Both the position numbers and the translations under genes were made by a program. Below the pieces are notes generated by a model, which was not told the origin of the DNA, ran no database searches, and saw nothing but the letters and a program-made list of their open reading frames with translations. A stretch of DNA of 51,072 bases from Bacteroidia bacterium (GTDB lineage Bacteria > Bacteroidota > Bacteroidia > UKL13-3), in contig JACMQU010000081.1 in assembly GCA_014376805.1 (NCBI GenBank), positions 1 through 51,072 on the forward strand. Reading direction: 5' to 3'. Positions 36,384-46,972 of the stretch are shown piece after piece (positions within the stretch are counted from its first letter, which is position 1; every line of letters begins with the position of its first letter).

Positions 36384-37274
36384 ATGAATGAGCAAGGGAG
36401 TATGAAAAAAGTGGTACGTGTAGGCGGGGTTCCGGAACACTTTAATTTGGCATGGCACCTGGCCAATGAAAATGGTTTATTTACGCAGGAAGGAATAGAA
36501 ATTCAATGGCAGGATATACCGGGTGGTACTGGTGCTATGTGCAAAGCTTTACGTGATGATGAACTGGATATTGCGATTACTTTAACTGAAGGAATTGTTG
36601 CCGATATAATTAGCGGTAATCCGAGTAAAATTGTTCAGTTTTATGTGAACTCTCCATTACGTTGGGGAATTTATACAGGTTTAAATAGCGGTATCGATAG
36701 TCTTTCTGAGATTGAAGGAAAAAAATATGCGATCAGCAGATATCGGTCAGGTTCTCACTTAATGGCTATAGTAAATGCCGGCACACTTGGTTTTCATATT
36801 AACCCTGATGATTTTGTTTTGGTAGGTAACCTGGAAGGCGCCCGCAAAGCTTTAGCAAATAATGAGGCGCAGGTTTTTATGTGGGAGAAATACATGACTA
36901 AACCGCTGGTTGATAAAGGCGAATTTAAATTTTTAGGAGAATGCCGAACACCCTGGCCTTGTTTTGCGGTGGTGGCCACTAATAAAATTATTGAACAGGA
37001 TGCGGCATTGTTAACTAAAGTTCTGGAAGTTGTTAATCAATCTTGTTATGCCTTAAAATTTAAAGAATTGGAGGCAACACATATGGTTGCTTGGCGTTAC
37101 CAGTTAAAACTTGCAGATGCCAAGCAATGGTTCAGTGAGCTTGAATACTCCTACACAGAAGAAATAGATGAGGTACAAATGGTGTCGATTGTTAACGACT
37201 TGAAAGCATTAGGCATTATTGACCGTATTCCGGCATTGGAGGAGATTTGTTATGAGCCTAATATAGTGAAGTAA
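36384..37274 (+). CDS. Substrate-binding protein of type 2 fold, without signal peptide
   Basis: A 296-residue protein of the NMT1/SsuA-like periplasmic binding fold: VRVGGVPEHFNLAWHLANEN (about 11-30), GLFTQEGIEIQWQDIPGGTG (about 31-50), LRDDELDIAITLTEGIV and a second lobe from SLSEIEGKKYAISRYRSGSH (about 112-131). Such proteins normally bind sulfonates, nitrate, taurine or pyrimidine precursors and serve an ABC importer. Here there is no signal peptide or lipobox and no permease or ATPase gene near, so it should act in the cytoplasm. An enzyme-like or regulatory role, as in the THI5 group, is possible. Ligand unknown. Confidence 0.7.
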   Translation: MNEQGSMKKVVRVGGVPEHFNLAWHLANENGLFTQEGIEIQWQDIPGGTGAMCKALRDDELDIAITLTEGIVADIISGNPSKIVQFYVNSPLRWGIYTGLNSGIDSLSEIEGKKYAISRYRSGSHLMAIVNAGTLGFHINPDDFVLVGNLEGARKALANNEAQVFMWEKYMTKPLVDKGEFKFLGECRTPWPCFAVVATNKIIEQDAALLTKVLEVVNQSCYALKFKELEATHMVAWRYQLKLADAKQWFSELEYSYTEEIDEVQMVSIVNDLKALGIIDRIPALEEICYEPNIVK

Positions 37275-37653
37275 AGGATTGCAAATACTGTTAGGCTATT
37301 GTTTCCATTCTGATTTAACTGATTTATAAAGTTTAACTTTCCAGAAATTCTTCTGCAACTTATTGTCCATACATTACGTTTTAATCAGGGTTTTACCTTC
37401 CTGTTAAAATCTTAATCCCTTGTAAGATTGCAAAATGTCATTTTAAACAAGCACTTTACAAACTTAAACAAGTTGTTTTAAAATATTTTTTTATAGAAAA
37501 AACACCTTAAGCAGCCTACTAAAAAAAACGCTGTTAAAGTAAATAAAAAAAATCCCATGTCTTTCAACACAGGATTTTTTTATGGAAATATAAACAACCC
37601 TAAGGTTATTCCTAACCCCCAAACTGGTGGGGGAACAAAGGCGGTATTAAAAT
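37275..37653. terminator. Convergent intergenic region with a bidirectional hairpin
   Basis: Between the substrate-binding gene and gyrB, which converge, a hairpin with A- and T-runs lies at about 37547-37582 (AAAAAATCC..TGT and ACA..GGATTTTTT, with a two-base mismatch). It can end both transcripts. The rest of the 379 bases is A/T-rich and shows no gene. Confidence 0.55.
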
Positions 37654-39615
<1,962 letters not shown>

Positions 39616-39745
39616 TTAAAATAAATTAATGTGTAAATATAAGCCCGGAGCCGCTATTTACCTAATTATCTGAATGATTTTAAATACTTCTTTATCCACA
39701 AGTTTTACGCATTGGATTTGAAGGGAAAAGTGTAGATATACGGAG

Positions 39746-40294
39746 GTGGAAATCAAAACGGGATTCCCCCAACTTTTGCATTATCTGTGGGAAGAAATTT
39801 CTGCCCGTGCAGCGAGTCCACTGGGTAATGATGTTCTCGGTGAGTTCTATGAAAACCATATTACAAAAGATATGGATGAGGATCGGAGAATTTTGCCATG
39901 GGAAAAATGTGAAGAGGCTGCCAAACTCACTGTTTTACACAAGAGTATTATCAGCACTCACTGGCCAATTGCAGTTCTTGATGTGGGATGTAGAAGCGGA
40001 AGAATTCTGCTTGCTTCATCCCGAAAGAATAGAATCCGATGCACCTACACTGGTGTTGAGTATGAATGGGATTTTGTTGCCATAGCAACTCTTAATCTAT
40101 TCTTTAACTACCGCAGGTTTGGAGAGGTACTGTGGGTAAATCAAACCAACAACAATGCATTTGTAGAAAGCTACCAGATTACACTATTTCCTCAGGGGAT
40201 AGTGAGAATTCTTGACAGGGAGAAGTCAAATGCATGGCCAGGGTATCAACAGTATTTGCAAGCAAAGAAACAGACAGCACAAGCACAACGGTGA
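39746..40294 (+). CDS. N6-DNA-methylase-like protein of mobile elements
   Basis: A 182-residue protein starting at GTG. Residues about 75-90 hold a SAM motif I in LDVGCRSGRILLA, followed by the acidic end of strand 2 (TGVEYEW), then LNLFFNYRRFGEVLWVNQTN (about 117-136). This is the reduced methylase fold that accompanies ardC and radC genes on Bacteroidota plasmids and conjugative elements. A catalytic NPPY/DPPY motif is absent, so methylation is doubtful. It is followed by a hairpin terminator and then ardC. Confidence 0.65.
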   Translation: MEIKTGFPQLLHYLWEEISARAASPLGNDVLGEFYENHITKDMDEDRRILPWEKCEEAAKLTVLHKSIISTHWPIAVLDVGCRSGRILLASSRKNRIRCTYTGVEYEWDFVAIATLNLFFNYRRFGEVLWVNQTNNNAFVESYQITLFPQGIVRILDREKSNAWPGYQQYLQAKKQTAQAQR

Positions 40295-40303
40295 ACAAAA
40301 TTT

Positions 40304-40338
40304 AAAAGGCAATTCAGAAATGAGTTGCCTTTTTTGCT
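40304..40338 (+). terminator. Terminator of the methylase-like gene
   Basis: AAAAGGCAATTC (40304-40315) pairs with GAGTTGCCTTTT (40322-40333) with one G-T wobble, loop AGAAAT, and a T-rich tail. It starts 10 bases after the stop codon at 40292-40294. Confidence 0.85.
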
Positions 40339-40437
40339 TTTTGTTTTTCCCTATACATAGGGAAATCCAGTCACTTATATCCCTCCCTTACTTTCTGTAC
40401 ACTGTAACTAAATCCATTCATTAAAAATTTAATACAA

Positions 40438-41340
40438 ATGACAACAGAAACAACACCAGTGCGGGACGTTTACCAGATTGTAAACGACCGTATCATCGCA
40501 GAACTTGAAAAAGGCATTGTGCCTTGGAAACAATCATGGAAAGGTACGGGAATACCTCGCAACCTTGTCACCAAACGGCCATATCATGGCATTAATCTCT
40601 GGCTCTTGCTTTCACTTCAGTATGACAACAATTACTTCTTAAGCTATGACCAGGCAACTGCGCTTGGGGGCAAAGTGAAGAAGGGAGAAAAGGCCTGTCC
40701 GGTAGTGTTTTGGAAACGCTTTGAAAAAGAAGATGAAGCAACAAAGGAAATCAAATATTCCTACATGCTCCGGTATTACAATGTCTTTAACATTTCTCAA
40801 TGTGAACTGCCTGAAAAGATATTGGAAGGTGCAGGCATTGAAGAGAGTGAAGATGAACCAATCCACATCTGCGAGCATATCGTAGAGAACATGCCTTCTA
40901 AACCTACTATTCAACACAAAGGAGATATGCCGTATTATGTACCCAAAGATGATTTGATTGTAATGCCAAAAGTAAAGTCGTTTTCTGGAAGCGAAGCGTA
41001 TTTCAACACTCTTTTCCATGAACTGGTTCACAGTACAGGACATCAAAGCAGATTAAACCGGAAGGAATTAGTTGAAAACAACGCTTACGGAAGTGATCCC
41101 TATGCCCAAGAAGAACTAGTGGCTGAAATGGGAGCCTGTTATCTGAATATGGTTGCAGGAATTCTAACCCCACCATTGCTTACAAACAATGCTGCGTATT
41201 TGCAAAGTTGGATTGCCAAACTTAAAGGTGACAAGCGGCTCATTCTTTATGCAAGTGCAGCAGCTCAAAAGGCTGCTGATTACATTTTAAATATAATACA
41301 GGAACAAGCACCCGAACAGCATGACACAGTTGGCGATTGA
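40438..41340 (+). CDS. ArdC-like antirestriction protein (ssDNA-binding, zincin-like)
   Basis: A 300-residue protein of the ArdC family. The N-terminal ssDNA-binding domain has YQIVNDRIIAELEKGIVPWK (about 12-31) and PYHGINLWLLL (about 48-58), and the GGKVKKGEKACPVVFWK strand. The C-terminal zincin-like domain has the metal site HELVH with a second His in TGH (His194, His198, His202) and a downstream glutamate in QEELVAEMGA. ArdC proteins protect incoming single-stranded plasmid or element DNA from host restriction. It overlaps radC by 20 bases. Confidence 0.92.
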   Translation: MTTETTPVRDVYQIVNDRIIAELEKGIVPWKQSWKGTGIPRNLVTKRPYHGINLWLLLSLQYDNNYFLSYDQATALGGKVKKGEKACPVVFWKRFEKEDEATKEIKYSYMLRYYNVFNISQCELPEKILEGAGIEESEDEPIHICEHIVENMPSKPTIQHKGDMPYYVPKDDLIVMPKVKSFSGSEAYFNTLFHELVHSTGHQSRLNRKELVENNAYGSDPYAQEELVAEMGACYLNMVAGILTPPLLTNNAAYLQSWIAKLKGDKRLILYASAAAQKAADYILNIIQEQAPEQHDTVGD

Positions 41341-41992
41341 GTATGTTCATTCCTCTCAAAGTTCTGCAAAAAGTCAATCATACGTATATCGGGATGATAT
41401 GAGAACCTATAGCACTGCCGAATTGATAAATTGTATTATCGGTTCTGGTGGTGCTGAAATGGTTGCATCAGTTAACCATTGCTTGTTTGAATTAGGGCGA
41501 AAGAATGCATATGATCTGATGCGAATTAGAGGGGTCACCAAACGCAAAGCATTAATGATATTAGCAGCACTTGAACTGGGTAAACGAAGACGGGATGAAG
41601 GTGATCCGATTTCGCGCATTATCAGAAGAAGTTCTGACACCTTTGCGATCCTTTCTCCTTACCTTTCTGATATCCCCTATGAAGAGTTTTGGATATTATG
41701 TTTGAAACGCAACAATGCGGTCATATCAGCGGTACGAATCAGCGCTGGGGGCATGGAGGGAACGGTAGCGGATTCCAAAATTATATTCCGCATTTCGCTT
41801 GAACACAAAGCTTGTTCTATTGTGCTGTGTCATAATCATCCTTCACTGAACGTTCAGCCAAGTAATTGTGATGTGATGCTAACAAAAAAGCTGTTAGAAG
41901 CCGGGCGGGTAATGGATATTCATATTTATGATCATCTTATTATTGGAGGTAATACCTATTTCAGTTTTGCTGATGAAGGGTTGATGAGGTGA
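41321..41992 (+). CDS. radC: RadC-like JAMM-domain protein
   Basis: A 223-residue protein. The N-terminal helix-hairpin-helix region (about 30-90, with LMRIRGVTKRKALMILAALE) is followed by the MPN/JAMM metal site: Glu122 in YEEFW, then H171-x-H173-P-S with Ser181 and Asp184 in QPSNCDV. RadC-like proteins are frequent in mobile elements next to ardC. Their true activity is unknown; the old link to DNA repair is not supported. Start overlaps ardC by 20 bases; a terminator follows at 41999. Confidence 0.9.
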   Translation: MTQLAIEYVHSSQSSAKSQSYVYRDDMRTYSTAELINCIIGSGGAEMVASVNHCLFELGRKNAYDLMRIRGVTKRKALMILAALELGKRRRDEGDPISRIIRRSSDTFAILSPYLSDIPYEEFWILCLKRNNAVISAVRISAGGMEGTVADSKIIFRISLEHKACSIVLCHNHPSLNVQPSNCDVMLTKKLLEAGRVMDIHIYDHLIIGGNTYFSFADEGLMR

Positions 41993-41998
41993 AAAAGC

Positions 41999-42026
41999 AA
42001 AAGCCATTCTTTTGAGTGGCTTTTTT
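41999..42026 (+). terminator. Terminator of the ardC-radC unit
   Basis: AAAAGCCATTC (41999-42009) pairs with GAGTGGCTTTT (42014-42024) with one G-T wobble, loop TTTT, then T's. It follows the radC stop by 6 bases. Confidence 0.88.
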
Positions 42027-42035
42027 CATATGATT

Positions 42036-42176
42036 TTAGTTAAGTGAATCTGATATTTGAAATGGGACTTGTACTCCATAATTTGTAATAATAGGAAGTG
42101 CCCACTTATCCAAAATATCTTTAATGAGAGTGCTGAATTGATAATCGTTAGGGTCTAAATCACAAATATTTTGCAT
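42036..42176 (-). CDS. Small hypothetical protein downstream of the OmpA gene
   Basis: A 46-residue frame from ATG 42174-42176: MQNICDLDPNDYQFSTLIKD, ILDKWALPIITNYG, VQVPFQISDSLN. The codons are orderly and it lies on the same strand as the RHS-OmpA row, 378 bases after the OmpA stop. I do not recognise it. It could be a small effector-linked or immunity protein, or the end of a broken gene. Confidence 0.3.
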   Translation of the reverse strand: MQNICDLDPNDYQFSTLIKDILDKWALPIITNYGVQVPFQISDSLN

Positions 42177-42554
42177 AATTTGATCAAATTAAACCAACTA
42201 AGTTTGCCTTACTTCCTGTCCTATGAAAGGGATATTATATTGGTTAAACTGCAAACATCTGCATCAATCGTTAAGCGATAGTGCTTTGTTGTGTGACGGT
42301 ATAGCTCTTGCTAATGTTTACAGTTGATGTGTTGGTAGTGGCTAAACATAGCCTGCTGCTTCTGTCAAACGGTTGTGTCGCTTGCAACTATTTCCCAATT
42401 ATTTGTAACACCTGTGCCACTAAAATCTTGCCCGCTATAAAAATAAATTCATTAGAAATAATATCAAAGAATGTTTATCAAAAAAAAATTTATTTGGTTA
42501 TATTTTAGTGTGGTTTAATTTAAGAATAGTTGTATTTATGCTTTTATAAATAAC
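42177..42554. other. Intergenic region between the small frame and the OmpA gene
   Basis: A plus-strand frame of 66 codons (42308-42508) crosses it, but it has no recognisable domain or upstream signal, and I treat it as chance. I see no strong hairpin. Confidence 0.4.
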
Positions 42555-43664
42555 TCATTTCTTCAATAATTTAAATTCAACTCTTCTATTCTTTGTTCTT
42601 CCCTCTTCGGTTGAATTATCAGCTACTGGCATTGAGCTGCCATAACCTTTATATTGGATTCGTGTAGGTTCAATGCCTTTTAAAATTAAATACTTAGTTA
42701 CAGCTTGGGCCCTGTTTTCTGATAAAGTGATATTGGTTTTCTCATTACCCGAATTATCAGTATGACCCAAGATTTCAATGAAGTAATCGGAATGTTTTTT
42801 AAGGTAAATGAAAATTTCTGTTATGGCCTTTTCTGATTGTGGAAGTATGTCCCATTCATTTACTCTAAAATAAATGTTATTTAGAATTATGGGTTCATTA
42901 ATTTCTATATTATCAAAGTTTCTAATTGAGTCTGATTTAGCAGCGACAACTTGTTGCTTGCCTTTATACGTGCAATCACAGGTGTTGGTGTCAGTCACTT
43001 CAATCAATGAAACATCATCAATATAATAGTAGGCCGAATAGAATTTGGCTCGTCCTTTTTCTACCTTTATTAATTTTGTGTCCGGATTAAAGTATCCTAT
43101 TGTTAAATATATTTCGTCTCCAATGGCGCTGAATTTAGAGCAAACAGCCATCCAGTTTTTTTTATCTCTTAAAATAGTGTCTTTTGAATATTGGAGGCTA
43201 CCGTATTCATCAGCCATAATAAATACTTGTTTTTTGCTAATTAATTTTTTAGCACTTAGTTTATAATTTAATGACGCCACAGCAAATAGTTCATTGTCAG
43301 ATCTGCTAAGGTACATACTTAAACAATAATTTTTATTTGCTAATAATCGCTTAAGAAGTTTAACCCTAATGTATTCTACATACTTGTATTTAGTAATTGT
43401 ATCCAAGCTTAAGACAATTCCTATATAGGCTGAACCAGAATGAGCACTTTGCGTTCCGCCAATATTTTGTGCTGAAGTACAATAATCAGGTGTAGTTAGA
43501 TTTGCCTTTTCCCATTTGGATAAGTCTCCCAAGGTTCTAAAAGAGAAAAAATGGTTATGAGTTTCAAAGTCTCCGTTTGGGACTATATTCTGACAATGAA
43601 CCGCTTTTAAGAAGACATATAAAAACACCAAAAATAAAGAAGCACTATTTTTTATTGAGTCCAT
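42555..43664 (-). CDS. OmpA-family protein with N-terminal jelly-roll-like domain
   Basis: A 369-residue exported protein. I choose ATG 43662-43664 because it gives a good signal peptide (MDSIKNSASLFLVFLYVFL, cut near the HCQN segment); the frame opens 14 codons earlier. The mature protein begins NIVPNGDFETHN, the start of a carbohydrate-binding-module-like domain (to about 225). A linker follows and then the OmpA peptidoglycan-binding domain: IYFRVNEWDILPQSEKAI, ILGHTDNSGNEKTNITLSEN, RAQAVTKYLILKGI and EEGRTKNRRVEFKLL. It overlaps the end of the RHS gene by 20 bases, so both are made together. Confidence 0.85.
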   Translation of the reverse strand: MDSIKNSASLFLVFLYVFLKAVHCQNIVPNGDFETHNHFFSFRTLGDLSKWEKANLTTPDYCTSAQNIGGTQSAHSGSAYIGIVLSLDTITKYKYVEYIRVKLLKRLLANKNYCLSMYLSRSDNELFAVASLNYKLSAKKLISKKQVFIMADEYGSLQYSKDTILRDKKNWMAVCSKFSAIGDEIYLTIGYFNPDTKLIKVEKGRAKFYSAYYYIDDVSLIEVTDTNTCDCTYKGKQQVVAAKSDSIRNFDNIEINEPIILNNIYFRVNEWDILPQSEKAITEIFIYLKKHSDYFIEILGHTDNSGNEKTNITLSENRAQAVTKYLILKGIEPTRIQYKGYGSSMPVADNSTEEGRTKNRRVEFKLLKK

Positions 43665-46116
43665 AATACCACCTAAATAAATTCCCTCGATCTTTCGGAT
43701 TAACATATTGCCATTGGTTCATTTTAACAGACAAGTGCGTATCAATACCGCTCCCGTTTGTTGATACTTTAAAATGTTTAGAATCTCTAAACGCAGGATT
43801 TATTCTGCCATGAATTGCTCGTGTTACGTTAGCTAATACCATACTAATCATTTTACCTGTGGGGCTTTGTAATATTGTACTAATTGAATAAAGTGCTGTC
43901 ATTCTAAATGCAAATGTCCAAGGGCCCGAATACCTATTCCAACCTTCACTGTAAGGATAGTGATAGAATTCGGTTTGCATTGGAATCATTAAACTTCCAA
44001 TTTCACCATATAATGTTGTCATTCCTCTTTCTGTGTGGTCTGATCTAAAGTTGAGCTTGGTTTTTGTAACGTATCCTCCATTCCAGGCAGAAGGAATAGA
44101 ATAAAAATCATCACCGTAAGTGCGCTGAGGAATTAAATCTATCCAATCAGTTTCATTCCATTTACCGGCAGGTATTTTATCGTGCATTCGGCCAAACCAG
44201 CCAGTAATAATATTTATTATTTTTGATGTCCATCCCGAATAATTATCGCTTTTAGTTTTTGCATTATCTTTCCAAACATACGCGCCCCATGCTTCAAAAG
44301 GGTGAGTTATTTTATGTCCTAGGTTTCTAAAGAAGTCTTTAATTGGTCCAGCTTGATGATTTGCTTCCAAACCATCCGGATCATTATTGCAAATAGGGTT
44401 ATTATCTAATGTGGCATAACCACTCTGCCATGGATAATCGAGGGGATCAACATTCCATCTTCTCCCCAACCTTGCATCATACTCCCAAAATTCTGCACTC
44501 ATTGTATTTCCGCCACCATCTACCTCATCATCCTTTTCCTGCCCGTTGAAGCCGAAGCGATATCCACTCAAATCACCCTTAATCTCTTCCAACTTCACAT
44601 TATCAATATAAACAATGCGGGTACCTGTACCAATACCCATTTGTATTTTTATTGATACGCTACCTCCATCAGCTATAAAATCAATTTGTTGATGACTTGC
44701 TCCAGAAACGCTACCTGTTGAAAGAGTTCTGCTCACCCCTATGATTGAAATCGTTGCATTAGTAACAGAACCTGCATCCACATCTATACTGAGCCTGTAC
44801 CCTTTTGTTGTATTTACAGTATAGGTTTTACTCATGCTGACAACAGTTGTAGTATTGGTAGTGGTCAAAGCTAGCTGTCCGCTTACATTGCTCACTGTTG
44901 TACTGCTTCCAGTTGCAGCCCAACTATCCGTACCGCTTGCAAAGTCCTGACTTGCTATTAGCGTTTTATTTTGGGTTTCCTGTACGTTATAAGTTCTCTC
45001 TGGTAGCGGTGCGCCAAACGGACTATAATCGGTCGCACTTACAATATCAGCAGTGTAATATAGCACCGTGCCAGTGCTGCACACTGGTAGCTTCTTATCG
45101 CTGATAACGGTGAGGACATTGCCTAGATGATTTGTTAATTCATATCGCCTATTACCTCTTTGAAGGTATTGAATATTATAACTTATAGTTGCGAAATTCG
45201 TAGTAACATTACTCAAATTAATAAATCCCCCCCCACTGGTATCTGCATTAAATTTCACTGTAACTAAGTTGAGGTGTTTTTGATATATACCGATGCGGCT
45301 ACTTCCGTAAATATGCCATTCACTTAAGGCAAAACTGTCAATATAGGTTCGTGTAACTTTATAATACCTGCTTAAAATATTATCATACGTTACTTGTCCA
45401 AAATATGATTGGATATACCCAAAATATTGCTCCATTGTATTGGTTGCATGAGGCTGTTGCCAATTTGCGACACTATCAAGAATTTCTTTTGCACTCCATT
45501 TTATGAAAGACGTTTGATAATTATTTTTATACCAGGTCACCATAGTTGTTGGAGAAATGGCACTATAGATTGTGCTTCTCAATAATGATGAGTTATATGC
45601 ATCAAGTGCATCATACAGTTGAGTGCCTAATGAATTATCAAGAAAGAAGCCTTTAGCATAACCATTAAATCCAGTTAAAGAGGCAAAATAAGCATTCATT
45701 TGACGAAGGTCATTAATTGAAAGAATGAATGCTATACGTGTTGGGCAATCAGTAAATCCGGGCCAGTTGGCATCAAGCCATGCATGTACATCAGTACTAT
45801 TACTATTTGCTATCAGCCAATTTCTTGCGTCTGTATAAGTTGTAAAGGAAGGCCCCGGAGGGGTGGCTACTGAACTTAAGTAGTTTGCCATAGCCATAAA
45901 GTTGGTTGAGTTGGCCATGTTTAATGCGTTGTAATAATCTGCCGGGCTATTATCAATATAATAATTTGTGATGTCCGAACCGTTATCACACAGGTAGGAC
46001 AGGAAGCTGCCATATAAACTATTTGCCGAAAGATAGTTCTCAACAACGGTCTGTAGATCTGTTGTTGAATACACATCAAGGATTGCCCCCAGGCTAGTCG
46101 GCATATCGGTATTCAT
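43645..46116 (-). CDS. RHS-repeat protein, N-terminally truncated, with unknown C-terminal tip
   Basis: An 823-residue frame from the first ATG; the frame is open upstream to 46179 (NDFNLYAYMNTD). The middle has the RHS pattern YELTNHLGNVLTVISD (about 330-345) and TDYSPFGAPLPERTYN. A jelly-roll-like insert (ASQDFASGTDSWAATG to VYIDNVKLEEI) interrupts the core, which resumes with YRFGFNGQEKDDE and ends YDARLGRRWNVDPLDY and CNNDPDG. The last 241 residues (583-823) are a non-repeat tip that I do not recognise, as in polymorphic toxins. The usual long N-terminal YD-repeat region and signal peptide are missing: the gene abuts hsdR-derived sequence, so it is probably a chimeric 3' half. Confidence 0.75.
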   Translation of the reverse strand: MNTDMPTSLGAILDVYSTTDLQTVVENYLSANSLYGSFLSYLCDNGSDITNYYIDNSPADYYNALNMANSTNFMAMANYLSSVATPPGPSFTTYTDARNWLIANSNSTDVHAWLDANWPGFTDCPTRIAFILSINDLRQMNAYFASLTGFNGYAKGFFLDNSLGTQLYDALDAYNSSLLRSTIYSAISPTTMVTWYKNNYQTSFIKWSAKEILDSVANWQQPHATNTMEQYFGYIQSYFGQVTYDNILSRYYKVTRTYIDSFALSEWHIYGSSRIGIYQKHLNLVTVKFNADTSGGGFINLSNVTTNFATISYNIQYLQRGNRRYELTNHLGNVLTVISDKKLPVCSTGTVLYYTADIVSATDYSPFGAPLPERTYNVQETQNKTLIASQDFASGTDSWAATGSSTTVSNVSGQLALTTTNTTTVVSMSKTYTVNTTKGYRLSIDVDAGSVTNATISIIGVSRTLSTGSVSGASHQQIDFIADGGSVSIKIQMGIGTGTRIVYIDNVKLEEIKGDLSGYRFGFNGQEKDDEVDGGGNTMSAEFWEYDARLGRRWNVDPLDYPWQSGYATLDNNPICNNDPDGLEANHQAGPIKDFFRNLGHKITHPFEAWGAYVWKDNAKTKSDNYSGWTSKIINIITGWFGRMHDKIPAGKWNETDWIDLIPQRTYGDDFYSIPSAWNGGYVTKTKLNFRSDHTERGMTTLYGEIGSLMIPMQTEFYHYPYSEGWNRYSGPWTFAFRMTALYSISTILQSPTGKMISMVLANVTRAIHGRINPAFRDSKHFKVSTNGSGIDTHLSVKMNQWQYVNPKDRGNLFRWYYGLNKK

Positions 46117-46135
46117 ATACGCATACAGATTGAAA

Positions 46136-46972
46136 TCATTTAAAACCGTGGTTTGTTTTGAAGCTGAAAATAGAGCTGCTTAATAAAGACCCGGAAAGTG
46201 AGCTGCTATTATATTTGCTTGCAATAAAATTTCCAAAGGCTGATGATCCTGCCACAGCCACAAGCGTATCATTTATCCCTCGGTATTTTATACTGTCATA
46301 GTCTATAATTTTGCTGAATTTGCGTGTATAGGTGGCAAGTATATAATTTTTTTGGGCATGCCCCCGCATATAAAATTTTGTTATAATATGCAAACGCAAT
46401 CCTTGGGAATCATTGCCTGTCATCACCAATTGGATAGTATTGAAAAATGGAAGGATAAATTCTATCTTTTGACTTGATAGATTTTGCCTTATTCCTAAGG
46501 TAACATCTTTGATGCCACGTTTCAGCTCAATTATACCCAGTGCTATTTCATTCACGTACAAAACTAAATCTGGCCTTCTTTCTTTCTGGCCAAAAACAGT
46601 AACCTCCTCAGCGATTCCAAAGTCATTGGCTTCAACATTTTTCCAGTTTATCAATTGTACGGTTTGAAAATTTTGTCCGGCATCTTCCTTCACCGACACG
46701 CCAAACCTCAGCAGTTTATATACGTTCTTGTTATTCTTGTATAGGTCATCAATAGGGTTGTTGGCAGCGTGTTTAAGTTCATAGATTGCTTTGCGAATTA
46801 AGGTATCGTTATAGCCGCACTTTTTAAGATAAGCCTTGAGATAAACTTCTTCCACATTGCTGTTGGCAGGGTTGTCTTCCCAGTTGCCGAGGTAGGCGTA
46901 TTTCAATTGATCCGTGAATAGTTTAACAATCCGGGTTTGGGATCTTCGTTCTATTTGGCCGATTTCACTCAT
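46136..46972 (-). pseudogene. hsdR: 5' fragment of hsdR fused in frame to unrelated sequence
   Basis: The 278-residue frame has two parts. Residues 1-193 are the N-terminal nuclease domain of type I restriction subunit HsdR, with the PD-(D/E)xK site PDLVLYVNEIALGIIELKRG (Asp135, Glu149, Lys151) and FFNTIQLVMTGNDSQGLR. After Arg193 (about 46394) the HsdR match ends and residues 194-278 (from LHIITKFYMRGHAQ to FKTNHGFK) are foreign, rich in Ser, and may belong to the broken RHS gene, whose frame takes over near 46179. The helicase part is missing, so restriction is not possible. Start overlaps the previous gene by four bases (ATGA), as in an intact hsd operon. Confidence 0.85.

Noticed and set aside
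39746-40294. Active DNA methyltransferase paired with the restriction relics (hsdM)
   Set aside because: Only 182 residues, no NPPY-type motif, and it is adjacent to ardC and radC, not to hsdS. It is not HsdM.
42308-42508. Plus-strand 66-codon frame near the OmpA gene
   Set aside because: No recognisable domain, start signal or neighbour logic; A/T-rich end with a long A-run. I treat it as chance.
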